A stretch of 64,000 nucleotides of DNA, from the NCBI GenBank assembly GCA_913060875.1, contig CAJXSL010000019.1, positions 1-64,000 of the forward strand, given 5' to 3'. Below are positions 51,007 to 60,459 of this stretch, in pieces. The position numbers and the translations under genes were made by a program. Source of the DNA: an uncultured Desulfobacteraceae bacterium. Its GTDB lineage: Bacteria > Desulfobacterota > Desulfobacteria > Desulfobacterales > UBA5852. Within the stretch, counting starts at the first letter, position 1. Each line of letters begins with the position of its first letter. Under the pieces are notes generated by a model, which saw only the letters and a list, made by a program, of their open reading frames with translations, had not been told where the DNA came from and made no database searches.

Positions 51007-51059
51007 CATGGGCACGCGGGACATCTTTACAGACGTCCCGCAAAACAGTACCATGAACC

Positions 51060-51420
51060 CGCGATCGTGGATGCGAAGCATTTAGGACAATCGTTAAAAT
51101 GGCGGTATCGGAATCGGGTTCGAAAGGGCGTCGGATAGGGTTAAAGCATGAAAATCGGTCGTTCCGATGAATCTTTGCAAGAATAAAACAGGAAATTCCG
51201 GACGATTCCGATCCCGATACCGACACCGATACTGCTCCGCCACAAGCCGTCTGCGCTTTGCCTGCCGCCCTGATGCTCGATTATCCGCGGCCCGAAAATC
51301 TGAGTATTGCGACACAGCCTCGCAAGCCGGAATCTATCGGTATCGATATGTTAGAGATTCCGGATCAAGTCCGGAATGACAGATTAAAGACGGTTTACGA
51401 GACCGTCAAGAAAAGTACCG
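51060..51420. repeat. Intergenic hairpins and satellite-like words
   Basis: cggtatcggaatcggg (51103 on) is mirrored by cccgataccgacaccgatac near 51213. Two clean hairpins follow: ATTCCGGA/TCCGGAAT (51357-51364 and 51370-51377) and GACGGT/ACCGTC (51389-51394 and 51402-51407). No gene in these 360 bases. Confidence 0.5.
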
Positions 51421-51442
51421 TTTCAAAAGGACACCCTCTACC

Positions 51443-51856
51443 ATGAATCTATGGCTACGCCGCATTTCCCTTTACTTCAGTGCCGGATGCCTGGGCGGTC
51501 TGGCCGGCAGCATGGCGGTCTGGCTTTTCGGGGCCTATCGCATCAATGCCGTCCTGCATGTGGCCATCCACCCCCGGCTGACACCCGCATGGCTCTATCC
51601 GCGCATTGTCTGGGGCGGGTTGTGGGGGCTTCTGTTCCTGCTTCCGCTGGTGAAAAGCCGTTTCGTACTGCGGGGCCTGATTTTGAGCCTGGGCCCCACC
51701 CTGACGCAGCTGTTCTATATCTTTCCCACCGTCCAGAATCAGGGGTTGCTGGGCATGAAATTGGGAACCCTGACACCGGCGACGGTCATCCTTTTCAACG
51801 CTATCTGGGGGGTTACCGCCGCCCTCTGGCTGCGCCTGATCGACCGCAGTGCCTAG
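51443..51856 (+). CDS. Predicted membrane protein
   Basis: A 137-residue protein with about four hydrophobic segments and a conserved-looking PAWLYPRIVWGGLWGLLFLLP region followed by GLILSLGPTLTQLFYIFP. It may belong to a family of small uncharacterised inner-membrane proteins. No catalytic residues stand out. The start has only a weak ribosome site. Confidence 0.6.
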   Translation: MNLWLRRISLYFSAGCLGGLAGSMAVWLFGAYRINAVLHVAIHPRLTPAWLYPRIVWGGLWGLLFLLPLVKSRFVLRGLILSLGPTLTQLFYIFPTVQNQGLLGMKLGTLTPATVILFNAIWGVTAALWLRLIDRSA

Positions 51857-51890
51857 TCAGGGGCAAGCGTCTGCCTTTAGACGACGACGG

Positions 51891-51924
51891 TTAACCCGAA
51901 CATTTCATGAAATATTCGGTTTAA
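51891..51924. mobile_element. 34-bp palindromic minimal MITE derivative
   Basis: TTAACCCGAACATTTCATG joined to AAATATTCGGTTTAA: both terminal repeats of the 262-bp family with nothing between. It lies between two same-strand genes, 5 bases before the DUF192 start. Confidence 0.65.
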
Positions 51925-51928
51925 TGCC

Positions 51929-52468
51929 ATGGATTCTGACCAACAAAAAAATTTCCAACCGAACACACACAATGGGAAATTCTGGTCTATTGTACCTTTG
52001 GTCTGCTTTCTCCTGGTCCCGATTGTGGGTATTTTTCTTTTCAATCCTGTCGTCCAGGCCGATATCTGCGGTTATCCCGAGAAAGGCTTCCTGGTGGTTT
52101 CCCGCGGGGCCGAAACGACGGTTACCTTTCAGGTCGCCCTGGCCGAGAGCCGGGACCAATATCGCCGGGGCCTGATGGGCTGCCGCCGCCTCTCCCCGGG
52201 CACCGGACTCCTTTTTATCTACCCGGAAGCCGCCCGGCGAACCTTCTGGATGAAAAACACGCCCCTGGAACTGGCCATCATTTTTGTGTCTTCACGCGGC
52301 TATATCCGGGCCATCGAAAAGGGATCCCCCAACAGCACCCGTCGCATCCATTCACCCGACGGCATTCAATTCGTGCTCGAAATCAATCATGACGAGGCCG
52401 ATCAACTTGCGGTCGGTGATCGTATCACCCTGAGGCCGTCTCCCCCTGAATCTGAAAGCGGAGCCTGA
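51929..52468 (+). CDS. DUF192-family protein, membrane-anchored
   Basis: A 179-residue protein. One N-terminal membrane helix (VPLVCFLLVPIVGIFLF) is followed by the DUF192 domain: VALAESRDQYRRGLMGCRRLSPGTGLLFIYPEA, RTFWMKNTPLELAIIFVS and FVLEINHDEADQLAVGDRI. The domain faces the periplasm by topology. Function is not established. It ends two bases before the GNAT start, so the two are co-transcribed. Confidence 0.8.
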   Translation: MDSDQQKNFQPNTHNGKFWSIVPLVCFLLVPIVGIFLFNPVVQADICGYPEKGFLVVSRGAETTVTFQVALAESRDQYRRGLMGCRRLSPGTGLLFIYPEAARRTFWMKNTPLELAIIFVSSRGYIRAIEKGSPNSTRRIHSPDGIQFVLEINHDEADQLAVGDRITLRPSPPESESGA

Positions 52469-52470
52469 AC

Positions 52471-52899
52471 ATGACTGTTGTCATTCAGCCGATGACCATT
52501 GCCGATTACACTGCCGTGCGCGCCCTGTGGGAAACCTGCGACGGCGTCGGCCTGAACGATGCCGACCAGCCGGAAGCCATCGGTGCCTATTTGCAACGCA
52601 ATCCCGGCATGAGTTTTGTCGCCCGGCAGGACGGTTCCCTTGTGGGCGCGGTTCTCTGCGGGCATGACAGCCGCCGGGGCTATCTGAACCACCTGGCCGT
52701 CCACCCGGCCCATCGCGGCGAGGGCATTGGCCGCCGTCTCGTGGCCCATTGCCTGGAAGCCCTGAAGGAGGCCGGCATTGCCAAATGCCACTTGTTTATT
52801 TTCACGAACAACCAGGCGGGACGCGCCTTCTGGCGCAAGATCGGGTGGGAATTGCGCGACGATCTGACCGTTGCCTCCCATATCCTGTCAGCACGGTAA
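52471..52899 (+). CDS. GNAT-family N-acetyltransferase
   Basis: A 142-residue acetyl-CoA-dependent acyltransferase. The acetyl-CoA loop is HRGEGIGRRLV (about 81-91), after the beta-strand YLNHLAVHP; NNQAGRAFWRKIGWE is the typical C-terminal motif B. Similar to YpeA-type proteins with unknown small-molecule or peptide substrates. It directly follows the DUF192 gene. Confidence 0.85.
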   Translation: MTVVIQPMTIADYTAVRALWETCDGVGLNDADQPEAIGAYLQRNPGMSFVARQDGSLVGAVLCGHDSRRGYLNHLAVHPAHRGEGIGRRLVAHCLEALKEAGIAKCHLFIFTNNQAGRAFWRKIGWELRDDLTVASHILSAR

Positions 52900-52942
52900 T
52901 AACGTTATCCTGGCAGCTCAAAATTAACAGGGGGACGTCACC

Positions 52943-53728
52943 ATGGACGACATTCGCATCCACAGCTGGAACGAACTGCAGGAAGCCCTGTTCGAAGACG
53001 CCTGGAACCCCGAAATCGAGCGCTTTCGCTCCCGCAATGCTTTCCGGGGACTCTCCGACGCCGACTATCCCCTGGAGACCACCCTGATGCGGCTGGGGGG
53101 CAGCTACGTGGAACTCGAACGCCATCTCCTGCGCAACTTCCGCAAGTACGCCCACCGGGATGTGGTGGAGCGGGATTCCCTCTGGCACTGGATGTCCGTG
53201 GCCCAGCACCACGGGCTGCCCACCCGCCTCATGGACTGGACCTACTCCCCTTTCGTGGCCATGCATTTCGCCCTGACCAATCTCGAAAAATACGACACCG
53301 ACGGGGTCATCTGGGCCGTCAATTACTTCAAAGCCCACCAGCTCCTGCCCCAAAAACTCATGCAGGCCCTCGACCAGGAAGGCGCCCATGTCTTCACCGT
53401 GGGCATGCTCTCCCAGGAGGTGGCATCGTTGAACGAACTGCCCGAAATGACCACATCACCCTTCATGCTGTTTTTCGAACCCCCCTCCATCGATGACCGC
53501 ATTGTCAACCAGTTCGCCTTTTTCTCTATCATGTCGGACCCCACAGCCCGCCTGGACGAATGGCTGGCCCTGCATCCCGATATCTGGCGCAAGATCATCA
53601 TTCCGGCGGAGCTGAAGTGGGAATTGCGGGACAAACTGGACCAGGCCAATATCACCGAACGGGTGCTGTTCCCCGGCCTGGACGGATTGAGCTCCTGGTT
53701 AAAACGCCAGTACAGCCCAAAAATTTAG
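52943..53728 (+). CDS. FRG-domain protein
   Basis: A 261-residue protein with the FRG motif AFRGLSDADYPLETTLMR (33-50) and the family signature AQHHGLPTRLMDWTYSPFVAMHFAL (about 87-111). FRG proteins occur widely in accessory regions, sometimes in toxin or defence settings, and their chemistry is not settled. No second domain is fused. GGGGGA precedes the ATG. The gene follows the GNAT gene by 43 bases but may be separately expressed. Confidence 0.8.
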   Translation: MDDIRIHSWNELQEALFEDAWNPEIERFRSRNAFRGLSDADYPLETTLMRLGGSYVELERHLLRNFRKYAHRDVVERDSLWHWMSVAQHHGLPTRLMDWTYSPFVAMHFALTNLEKYDTDGVIWAVNYFKAHQLLPQKLMQALDQEGAHVFTVGMLSQEVASLNELPEMTTSPFMLFFEPPSIDDRIVNQFAFFSIMSDPTARLDEWLALHPDIWRKIIIPAELKWELRDKLDQANITERVLFPGLDGLSSWLKRQYSPKI

Positions 53729-53744
53729 GTCAAAAACGATACCC

Positions 53745-54060
53745 CTGATATTTACCATGAAGAACATGAAGGGAATGAAGAAAGAAACAAACGCGTCACA
53801 AGGCAAAAACCTTTTCACCATGAAGGGCGTGAAGAATATTCTTGGCCACAGATGAACACGGATTGCGGGAGAAGCGTCAAGCTGAAAGCTGAAAGAGACA
53901 GCAAAACCCGTACTCAGGCTTTTTAGGTTGTGGGTTTACCCTTTCAGCTTGACGCTTTGAGCTTGGCGCTTCTATTTCTCTTCCTGCCCTTCGTGGTCGA
54001 TATCTTTTTGATGTCGATTTTTAACCTTCATGATCTCCATGTCCTTCATGGTGATCATTT
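53745..54060. repeat. Mirrored A-D-B-B'-A' element
   Basis: accatgaagaacatgaaggg and accatgaagggcgtgaagaa (A), cacagatgaacacggattgc (D), agaagcgtcaagctgaaagc (B), then ctttcagcttgacgctttga (B') and cttcatgatctccatgtcct (A'). B and B' pair over more than 15 bases. Confidence 0.65.
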
Positions 54061-54087
54061 TTCATCGTTTAGCAAAAGGAGACCAAC

Positions 54088-54291
54088 ATGCCCTACGTCA
54101 ATATCCGCATCACCCGTGAGGGGGCCACGCCCGAGCAGAAGGCCGAACTCATCCGGGGCGTGACCCGCTTGCTGCAGGACACCCTGGGGAAAAATCCGGC
54201 CACCACGGTGGTCACCATCGACGAGGTGGAAACGGACAACTGGGGGATTGGGGGCGAGACAGTGACCGTTCTCCGCGGTATCCCTACATAA
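54088..54291 (+). CDS. 4-oxalocrotonate tautomerase-like protein
   Basis: A 67-residue tautomerase. Pro2 (exposed as N-terminal after Met removal) is the catalytic base; PYVNIRITREGATPEQKAELIRGVT and TVVTIDEVETDNWGIGGETV match the DmpI-type branch, which forms hexamers. Substrates are keto-enol compounds. AAGGAG precedes the ATG. Confidence 0.88.
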   Translation: MPYVNIRITREGATPEQKAELIRGVTRLLQDTLGKNPATTVVTIDEVETDNWGIGGETVTVLRGIPT

Positions 54292-54769
54292 ACAGCATCT
54301 TTTGGCCCTGAGCTGTGTTGTCGCCCTTTTGAAATCCTCGAAATAGATTACTATTCCTGCGGTTTCACAAGCGCTTTCGCCTTGCTCAGAACAAAAATCT
54401 ACCAGTTATGTAGGGACACCGGAAATGAGTGGTTCGAATAAAAATTCACTTAACCCATAGGAGTAAGCTTGGAGACGGTTTTCAGACTCTTGGTGGTGTA
54501 TTTCCCTTTGTCCCGCGCCGAGCATCGGCGGGGCGGACGGGATAAAGCGCGCGGACTGTCTGAACCCGCCGTAGCCCAAGCGAAGGCGGGTGAGTTTCCG
54601 CGTGCTCCGGCCGCACCGACGACGCGCAGGATGAAGCGGGACACGGGCGTTTTCTTTTGCTTCGTTTTCTTTCACGGGAAAGAAAATGAAGAGAACCAAA
54701 ATAGAAAAAAGTGCTTCGTATTCGTCGAGCCTATCCGGTTACCCTTAGAGATGGGGATTTAGACCACAC
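54292..54769. other. Intergenic region with a GC-rich dispersed element
   Basis: Positions 54470-54720 contain a sequence with words such as cccgccgtagcccaagcgaa and cgttttctttcacgggaaag. The latter includes the inverted pair TTTCTTTC/GAAAGAAA. Open frames on both strands here look non-coding. Similar words occur between genes in many proteobacteria. Confidence 0.4.
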
Positions 54770-57250
54770 CTAAGCGCTTTTTAAATTCGCAACAAAACGC
54801 CGATTGATCTCGAGTTTCTCCAGCGACAGGTTGACCACGTCGCGGGCCTGGGGATGGGCTTCCACATAGGTCTTGAAAAAGACCTGCACGGCGGCGGGAT
54901 CCCCCAGTCCGGCCGCAGGAATGATCGCGGCGATGACCCGCTCGAACAGCAGCGGGTGAAAATCCTTGAAACGGTCCTGGGTGCCCACGAACCAGCCCCA
55001 CAAATCCTTCACGGCGTATGGATTGGCCGCCATGGCCACGAGAGGGATAAAGCGATTCCGGTCCGGCACATGGTCCAGCACGTAATCACGCGCCGCCGCC
55101 AGGGTGTCCGTGTTGCGAAAGCAGCCCATGGCCGCCATAATCGTCAAACGTTCATGTTCGCTTTGCGTTTGATCGAGCCGCCGGGTCATCCACTGCAAGG
55201 CCTCGTCATCGTGGAGCAAAGCGCCGGCCTGCAGCAGAGCTTTGAGGATATCGGGATGCACGGTCTCACCAGCGGTTAAACGCTGAAAAGCCTCGCGGGC
55301 AAACGCTTGTGCCGGGCCCGACCCGAACAGCACCGCATGCCACAGAAGCTGATCCCGCAGAGCGGACGTTACATGGGCCTCCCCGTCCGCCGGGGTCCAG
55401 CCGATGGACGCCAGCACACGCTCCGCCTGCTGACGGCCGGCAGCAGCCGCATCGGCATGCGCTGCCAGCAGATAGGTGAAGTGCAGATGTTCGTCGATGC
55501 TCACCAGGGGAAGAAACGCATCCTCCGTATCGTACCATTTTAAAAACCCCAGATAGTCCTCGAAGCCGACCGCACCGGCCAGTACCCGGGCAAACAAGTC
55601 GTTCTGCAGCCCCCAGCGGTCTTCGGATGACAGTTGTTTGTCGCGCACCAGGCGGCCCAGGGCGGTCTCGCCATTATCGTTTTCATAGGCCACCCGGTAG
55701 AACCCGGTCTGGCCGTCGTTGACTTTCACCGCGGCAGCCTCACCAATATCAAGGCTTATCGTCGCCTCACGCATCAGCACCTGCATGCGCCGTTCGCCGC
55801 CGTCCGGATCAAAAAGACGCAAGGTGAGGGGAATCGGCCAGCAGCCCTCATTTGTGCCGGGCAGATAGCAGAAGCGCTCCTGTGTCAAGGTCAATTGGCC
55901 CCCGTTGCGCCGCACCCTTACCAACGGGTGCCCCGGTTGCTCCACCCAGGCCCGCATGATTTCGCTGACCGGCTGGTCCGAAACCGTCTCGAAGGCTTTC
56001 CAGAACTGGAGGCTGTCGGCACAGGCATAGGCATGCCGGGAAAGGTAGTCCCGCAGGCCTTTCATGAAGGCCTCATCGCCGATGAACCCGCGAATCTGGC
56101 GCAGCACGCTGCCGCCTTTGCTGTAGATGATCGGCGCCGTACTGGTGTTGATCACCAGGTGTTCCCCTCCGGGAATTTCGATAGGAAACGTTTCCTGCAG
56201 GCCGTCCCGGCGCAGGGCCGCATCCGTCTGGGTAAGGATGAACTGGCTCCAGATCTCCCACTCCGGTTGATAGTGATCCACGATCCCGAAGCCGAAATAG
56301 GTGGCAAAACTTTCGTTCAGCCAGAGGTAGCGCCAGTCCGACGGGGTTACCAGATTGCCGAACCACTGGTGGGTGATCTCGTGGGCAATCACTTCGAAAA
56401 TGCGCTCCTGGCCGGCCTTGGAGGTGACGCCGGGATAGTTCAACAGCAGGTTCTCCCGAAAGGTCACCGCGCCCCAGTTCTCCATGGCCCCGAAGGCGAA
56501 GTCCGGAATACTGATGAGATCCATTTTGTCGAGCGGATAGGGGATACCGAAATAGGACTCGCAAAAAGCAAGCGCCTGCCGCCCCCACGTAAGGCCGGCA
56601 TCGCTGAATTGCGTGCCCCCCGGCGGCGTCAGCAGCCGGACCCGCCCGTCTTCCGCATCCTGGACGGATTCAAAACGGCCCACGCCAAAAAACACCAGAT
56701 AGGTGGACATGCGGGGTGTTCGCGCAAAGCACACCCGTTTCTTGCCGTTCTCCAGCAGGATTTCTTCCCGCACGGCACCATTGGAGATGGCTGTCAGGTC
56801 GGCCGGCACCGTCAACTCGATATCGAAGGTGGCCTTGTGCCGGGGGTGATCGAAACAGGGAAAAGCCCGTCGGGCGTCGCTCTCCTGGAATTGTGTCACG
56901 GCCATATAGTGGGTGTCACCGTTCCAACGGTACCCGCTGCGATAGAATCCGGCCATGCGATCGTTGATGGTACCGCTGAAATCAATCTCCAGGGTAAACG
57001 GTTCCGCAACGGCCGTCGGCAGCCGGACGACCAGGGTCTCGTCGGCCGGTTCAGGCGTGATCTCCGCCTGAAGCGTGGTGCTTCCCAGCCTGGCCGTGCA
57101 TTGCGATACGTCCAGGTCAATCGCATTCAGGTTCAGGATATCCAAGGGTTTTTCAGGCGTTGCCGTCAGCTGAAGCCGGCCTTCGAAGGTAAATGATTCC
57201 AGGTGGGGTTCGATCTGCAGGGCATAGTGAAGATTGGACAGTTCAGGCAT
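54770..57250 (-). CDS. pepN: Aminopeptidase N (M1 family)
   Basis: An 826-residue zinc aminopeptidase. The substrate-binding GAMENWG is near 254, the zinc site HEITH is at 290-294 with the third ligand Glu313 (HExxH-X18-E). The catalytic Tyr lies in the later IIYSKGGSVLRQ segment, and a long helical C-terminal domain follows. It removes N-terminal residues from peptides. No signal peptide, so cytosolic. Length is close to other bacterial PepN. It is 43 bases from the end of the degenerate-GGDEF gene upstream. Confidence 0.92.
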   Translation of the reverse strand: MPELSNLHYALQIEPHLESFTFEGRLQLTATPEKPLDILNLNAIDLDVSQCTARLGSTTLQAEITPEPADETLVVRLPTAVAEPFTLEIDFSGTINDRMAGFYRSGYRWNGDTHYMAVTQFQESDARRAFPCFDHPRHKATFDIELTVPADLTAISNGAVREEILLENGKKRVCFARTPRMSTYLVFFGVGRFESVQDAEDGRVRLLTPPGGTQFSDAGLTWGRQALAFCESYFGIPYPLDKMDLISIPDFAFGAMENWGAVTFRENLLLNYPGVTSKAGQERIFEVIAHEITHQWFGNLVTPSDWRYLWLNESFATYFGFGIVDHYQPEWEIWSQFILTQTDAALRRDGLQETFPIEIPGGEHLVINTSTAPIIYSKGGSVLRQIRGFIGDEAFMKGLRDYLSRHAYACADSLQFWKAFETVSDQPVSEIMRAWVEQPGHPLVRVRRNGGQLTLTQERFCYLPGTNEGCWPIPLTLRLFDPDGGERRMQVLMREATISLDIGEAAAVKVNDGQTGFYRVAYENDNGETALGRLVRDKQLSSEDRWGLQNDLFARVLAGAVGFEDYLGFLKWYDTEDAFLPLVSIDEHLHFTYLLAAHADAAAAGRQQAERVLASIGWTPADGEAHVTSALRDQLLWHAVLFGSGPAQAFAREAFQRLTAGETVHPDILKALLQAGALLHDDEALQWMTRRLDQTQSEHERLTIMAAMGCFRNTDTLAAARDYVLDHVPDRNRFIPLVAMAANPYAVKDLWGWFVGTQDRFKDFHPLLFERVIAAIIPAAGLGDPAAVQVFFKTYVEAHPQARDVVNLSLEKLEINRRFVANLKSA

Positions 57251-57293
57251 TCAGGGCCTCAATTCATTCTTGGGTTGACAGGGAAAAAAGCGG

Positions 57294-59489
57294 TTACATT
57301 AGATCTTTGATGTTGCGCAGACGCACCACCATTTCATGCAGCGAGGTTTCGGCCCGTTTGAGAAAGGTTCTGAGAGGCGGCAGCTCTTCATGGGAAAAAT
57401 CCTTGACAGCCGTTGCCAGCCGCACCTTCAGCGGAACCCCTTTGACGTTGTAGACATGCCGGTGAAGTTCGCCGACGATTCGTTGCCGGGCGGTCTGCAC
57501 GTCTTCGGGAATCGTCATGGGCAGCAGCCAGATCATCCGGCTTTTGTCGAGCGACCCCACCATGTCCGGATCTCTGACAATGCGCGCCAGCCGCTCCAGG
57601 ATCGCCTGGTAGACATCCTGCTGGTTGATCGACCCGGGGGCCACCTTGGCCCGGGGGATCGCCCGGATAATCGCAAAAAGCACGACGGAAAAAGGCGTAC
57701 CGTAACGAACAGCCCGCTGAATTTCTTTTTCAATGAAAAACAGCATGCTGGAACGGTTGAGGGCCCCGCTCGGAATATCCTTTTTTTCCTTCTGCTTCTT
57801 CCAGGCCACCCGCCCTTTGACGATTTCTTCATAGATGGCTTTGAAATTGGTCTCGTCGATCCCCCGTTCCCGCAGGGAGGTCTGCACCTGGTTCAAAATG
57901 GTGTTGAGCTCTTCCCCCTCGTCCGTGCCGGCCTCCAGCGCTCCCAGAATGCTGAAAGAACGGACATCCCCGGCGTCCACGGGAAGTGCCTTGCGCTGGC
58001 TCCACTCCCCCTGCAAGCGTTCGATCATACCCTCCATGCGTCGCTTCAGACGCTCCTCGACTTCCTGTAGAATGTCGGGTTTGACATCCTTGGAATTGAG
58101 GCGATCGAGAATCTGCGACTGGACACGGCGGTAGATCGTTTCCAGATGGGTTTGAGGGCCGTCGCCTTCCTTGACGGCCTCGTCCATCGACAGCTGTCCG
58201 CCCACACGCTCCACATAATCCACCAACAAATCGGACAGGAGCTTTTCATCGCCCGTCCCCTTGCGGATTTCGGCGGAAAGATAGATCAGTTCCGCTGCAA
58301 TTTGCGGGCTGGTCAGCACCTCCTTTACCAGTTCTTCCCCGTCGATCCCGATGGCGGCCGCACTCTTTTCCAAAACCTGCGCCAGTCCATGGCTCTGGAG
58401 TTCACGCCCCAACTCCTCCACCAGTTCAGCAAAATCGGTCGGCGGCATCCCTTCTTCCAAAAGCGCTTGTTTGAGCGTCGGCAACAGCCGCTTCAATTCC
58501 GCGGGGTCCGGCACCAGGCGCCGCAGGATCTGAGCCATGCGTTTCACGGAAATTTCGCCGCCGCGATATTCCTGCCGGACCACTTGGACAAATACCCGAT
58601 CCGTCAGTTGATCGGCCTCGTCACGTATCAGGTCTTCATCCGGGTACACGACCCCGACCGTCTTCTGGGATTCAATCCCGCTGAGCAGTTTCCGCTTCAT
58701 ATCGAAAACCGCTTCGGCCAGTTCCGCCAGGCCGGCCCCTTCCATGTCCGGCGCTACTTTTTCCACTTCGCTGCGCAACCGCGTCAGCTGTTTAACGATC
58801 ACGGGACCGGAAGACTTTTTACCGCCGCCCCCGTCCTGGGCCGATGCCAGGTCGGAATCGATCAGAGCCCGGGAAGCGGCGCCAGGGTTGTCGATGACCA
58901 TACGCAGGGACATGGCCTGCTCCAGTTCCTCCGCCACCATGCCGCCCGCCATCACGTCCAGAATGCTGCTGGCGCGTCCGCCGCTTCCTCCCGAAACGCC
59001 ATCCTGGTCGGTTTTTTTCAGAGCATCCCGGGACACAACCGCATCGTCTTCCGTAACTTTTTTATAAAAAACATGGTTGATCCTGATAAATTCCACGCCC
59101 TTGCGTTTGAGTCCGGCCTTCATGGATTCTGCATCGGGATAGACCGTCAGATCGACGAATATGCGGACAAATTCCGACACATCCGAGGTTTGCACCCCTT
59201 TTTCGAAAGAGACGGACTGGATACCGGCTTTTTTAAAATGGGAAACCATCCGGGTAACATTCAATCGCGGATCGAGCGGTTCGTCCTCGATAAAAAATTG
59301 GTCCCGGTTCATGATAATGACCAGGGGCGACTGAACCGCGAGCCCACTGTCGACGGTCTTGGAAAAATCTTTAATAGACTGGGCCGTGTAGGGATGCTCG
59401 GCCTGGTACATCGTCGATCGGTTGAACAATAAAGAAAACGATCGGCCAATCCGATCAAATTCCGTTTTCTTGAGTTTTTCCTTCGCCAT
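57294..59489 (-). CDS. Large signalling-type protein with degenerate GGDEF domain
   Basis: A 731-residue protein. The N-terminal 160 residues (FSLLFNRSTMYQAEHPYTAQSI, then VIIMNRDQFFIEDEPL) form an unrecognised domain. A long helical, acidic middle part follows. The last 160 residues resemble a GGDEF fold (LNRSSMLFFIEKEIQRAVRYGTPFSVVLF), but SLDKSRMIWLLP stands where GGDEFxxLLP is expected, so diguanylate cyclase activity is unlikely. The kinase gene ends 31 bases upstream on the same strand, suggesting a kinase-effector pair. An ATG 150 bases upstream would overlap the kinase and is unlikely. Confidence 0.6.
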   Translation of the reverse strand: MAKEKLKKTEFDRIGRSFSLLFNRSTMYQAEHPYTAQSIKDFSKTVDSGLAVQSPLVIIMNRDQFFIEDEPLDPRLNVTRMVSHFKKAGIQSVSFEKGVQTSDVSEFVRIFVDLTVYPDAESMKAGLKRKGVEFIRINHVFYKKVTEDDAVVSRDALKKTDQDGVSGGSGGRASSILDVMAGGMVAEELEQAMSLRMVIDNPGAASRALIDSDLASAQDGGGGKKSSGPVIVKQLTRLRSEVEKVAPDMEGAGLAELAEAVFDMKRKLLSGIESQKTVGVVYPDEDLIRDEADQLTDRVFVQVVRQEYRGGEISVKRMAQILRRLVPDPAELKRLLPTLKQALLEEGMPPTDFAELVEELGRELQSHGLAQVLEKSAAAIGIDGEELVKEVLTSPQIAAELIYLSAEIRKGTGDEKLLSDLLVDYVERVGGQLSMDEAVKEGDGPQTHLETIYRRVQSQILDRLNSKDVKPDILQEVEERLKRRMEGMIERLQGEWSQRKALPVDAGDVRSFSILGALEAGTDEGEELNTILNQVQTSLRERGIDETNFKAIYEEIVKGRVAWKKQKEKKDIPSGALNRSSMLFFIEKEIQRAVRYGTPFSVVLFAIIRAIPRAKVAPGSINQQDVYQAILERLARIVRDPDMVGSLDKSRMIWLLPMTIPEDVQTARQRIVGELHRHVYNVKGVPLKVRLATAVKDFSHEELPPLRTFLKRAETSLHEMVVRLRNIKDLM

Positions 59490-59520
59490 AGCGCTTGGTC
59501 TCCAAATATTCGCGCATCGA

Positions 59521-60459
59521 TTAGTGGGCTTGCAGATAGGCTTCCAGATCCTGCCGGAACAGGCGGCAGTCGGCATAGCGATCTTCTTTGCGATAGGCCG
59601 TGGCCTTGAGAACAATTCGATCGATGGTTTCGTCCGCATGCGGATTCACTTCAGAAGGCAATTTGATAAAAATGCCGTCCTTGCGCCTGACTTTCTGCTT
59701 CAGCAAATCCGTTTTCGACTGGTAGGACGGAAACGGCAGGTCGGGGGACAGTATTTTAAACAGCATGGTACCCACCGCGTAAATGTCGCTGCGGGCATCG
59801 ACTTCCCGTCCCAGGATCTGCTCGGGGGGCATGTAAACAGGCGTCCCCTGGATCATGGGGGTACGCTCGTCTTCGCCGCGCAGGACCTTGGCCACGCCAA
59901 AATCAGTGATCAGCGGCCGCTGGGTGTGCTTCTCCACCAGGACATTGTCCGGTTTGATATCCCGATGAATGATGTCTTCTCCGTGGGCATAATGCAGGGC
60001 ATCCAGGACCTCTATCGTGATCCGAACGGCTTCCTCCACCGGCAGGGTGCGGCGGGATGGCAGCAGGTTCTTCCGCGCCATATCGATCATCCGCCCCAGG
60101 GATTTTCCCTGGACCAGCTGCATGGTAAAAAAAAGGAACTCGTCCGTCTCGCCCACCTCGTAGACCGGAATGATATTGGGGTGGGAGAGGATGGCCGCCG
60201 ATTCCGCCTCCGATTGAAAGCGTTGCGCTGTTTTGGGCGTCATGAGCGACTTGGGAAGAATTTTCAAGGCGATCTGACGCTTCAACGTCCGCTGATAGGC
60301 GATGAACACGACCGCCATGCCCCCGCGGGCCAATTCCTTGAGAATCGTGGAGGTTCCCACCTCTTTGCCGATCAGGTGGTCAACGTTTATTTTGGCAATG
60401 GCACCCATGGCATTCGCCGCCCGCAAGGCAAAACCGTCAGATTCGATTCTGCCAACCAT
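59521..60459 (-). CDS. Hanks-type serine/threonine protein kinase
   Basis: A 312-residue protein kinase without transmembrane or sensor domain. The glycine loop is ARGGMAVVF (44-52), Lys66 is in ALKIL, the catalytic loop HRDIKPDN is at 165-172, DFG at 186-188 and PPE at 211-213, so it is predicted active. The closest known group is the PknB-like kinases. The downstream degenerate-GGDEF protein is a possible substrate. ATG 60459 has no strong ribosome site; Met18 is an alternative start. Confidence 0.9.
   Translation of the reverse strand: MVGRIESDGFALRAANAMGAIAKINVDHLIGKEVGTSTILKELARGGMAVVFIAYQRTLKRQIALKILPKSLMTPKTAQRFQSEAESAAILSHPNIIPVYEVGETDEFLFFTMQLVQGKSLGRMIDMARKNLLPSRRTLPVEEAVRITIEVLDALHYAHGEDIIHRDIKPDNVLVEKHTQRPLITDFGVAKVLRGEDERTPMIQGTPVYMPPEQILGREVDARSDIYAVGTMLFKILSPDLPFPSYQSKTDLLKQKVRRKDGIFIKLPSEVNPHADETIDRIVLKATAYRKEDRYADCRLFRQDLEAYLQAH

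Noticed and set aside
54469-54762. 97-codon open frame before pepN
   Set aside because: It lies in a dispersed GC-rich element; a competing antisense frame covers the same bases and neither has family features.
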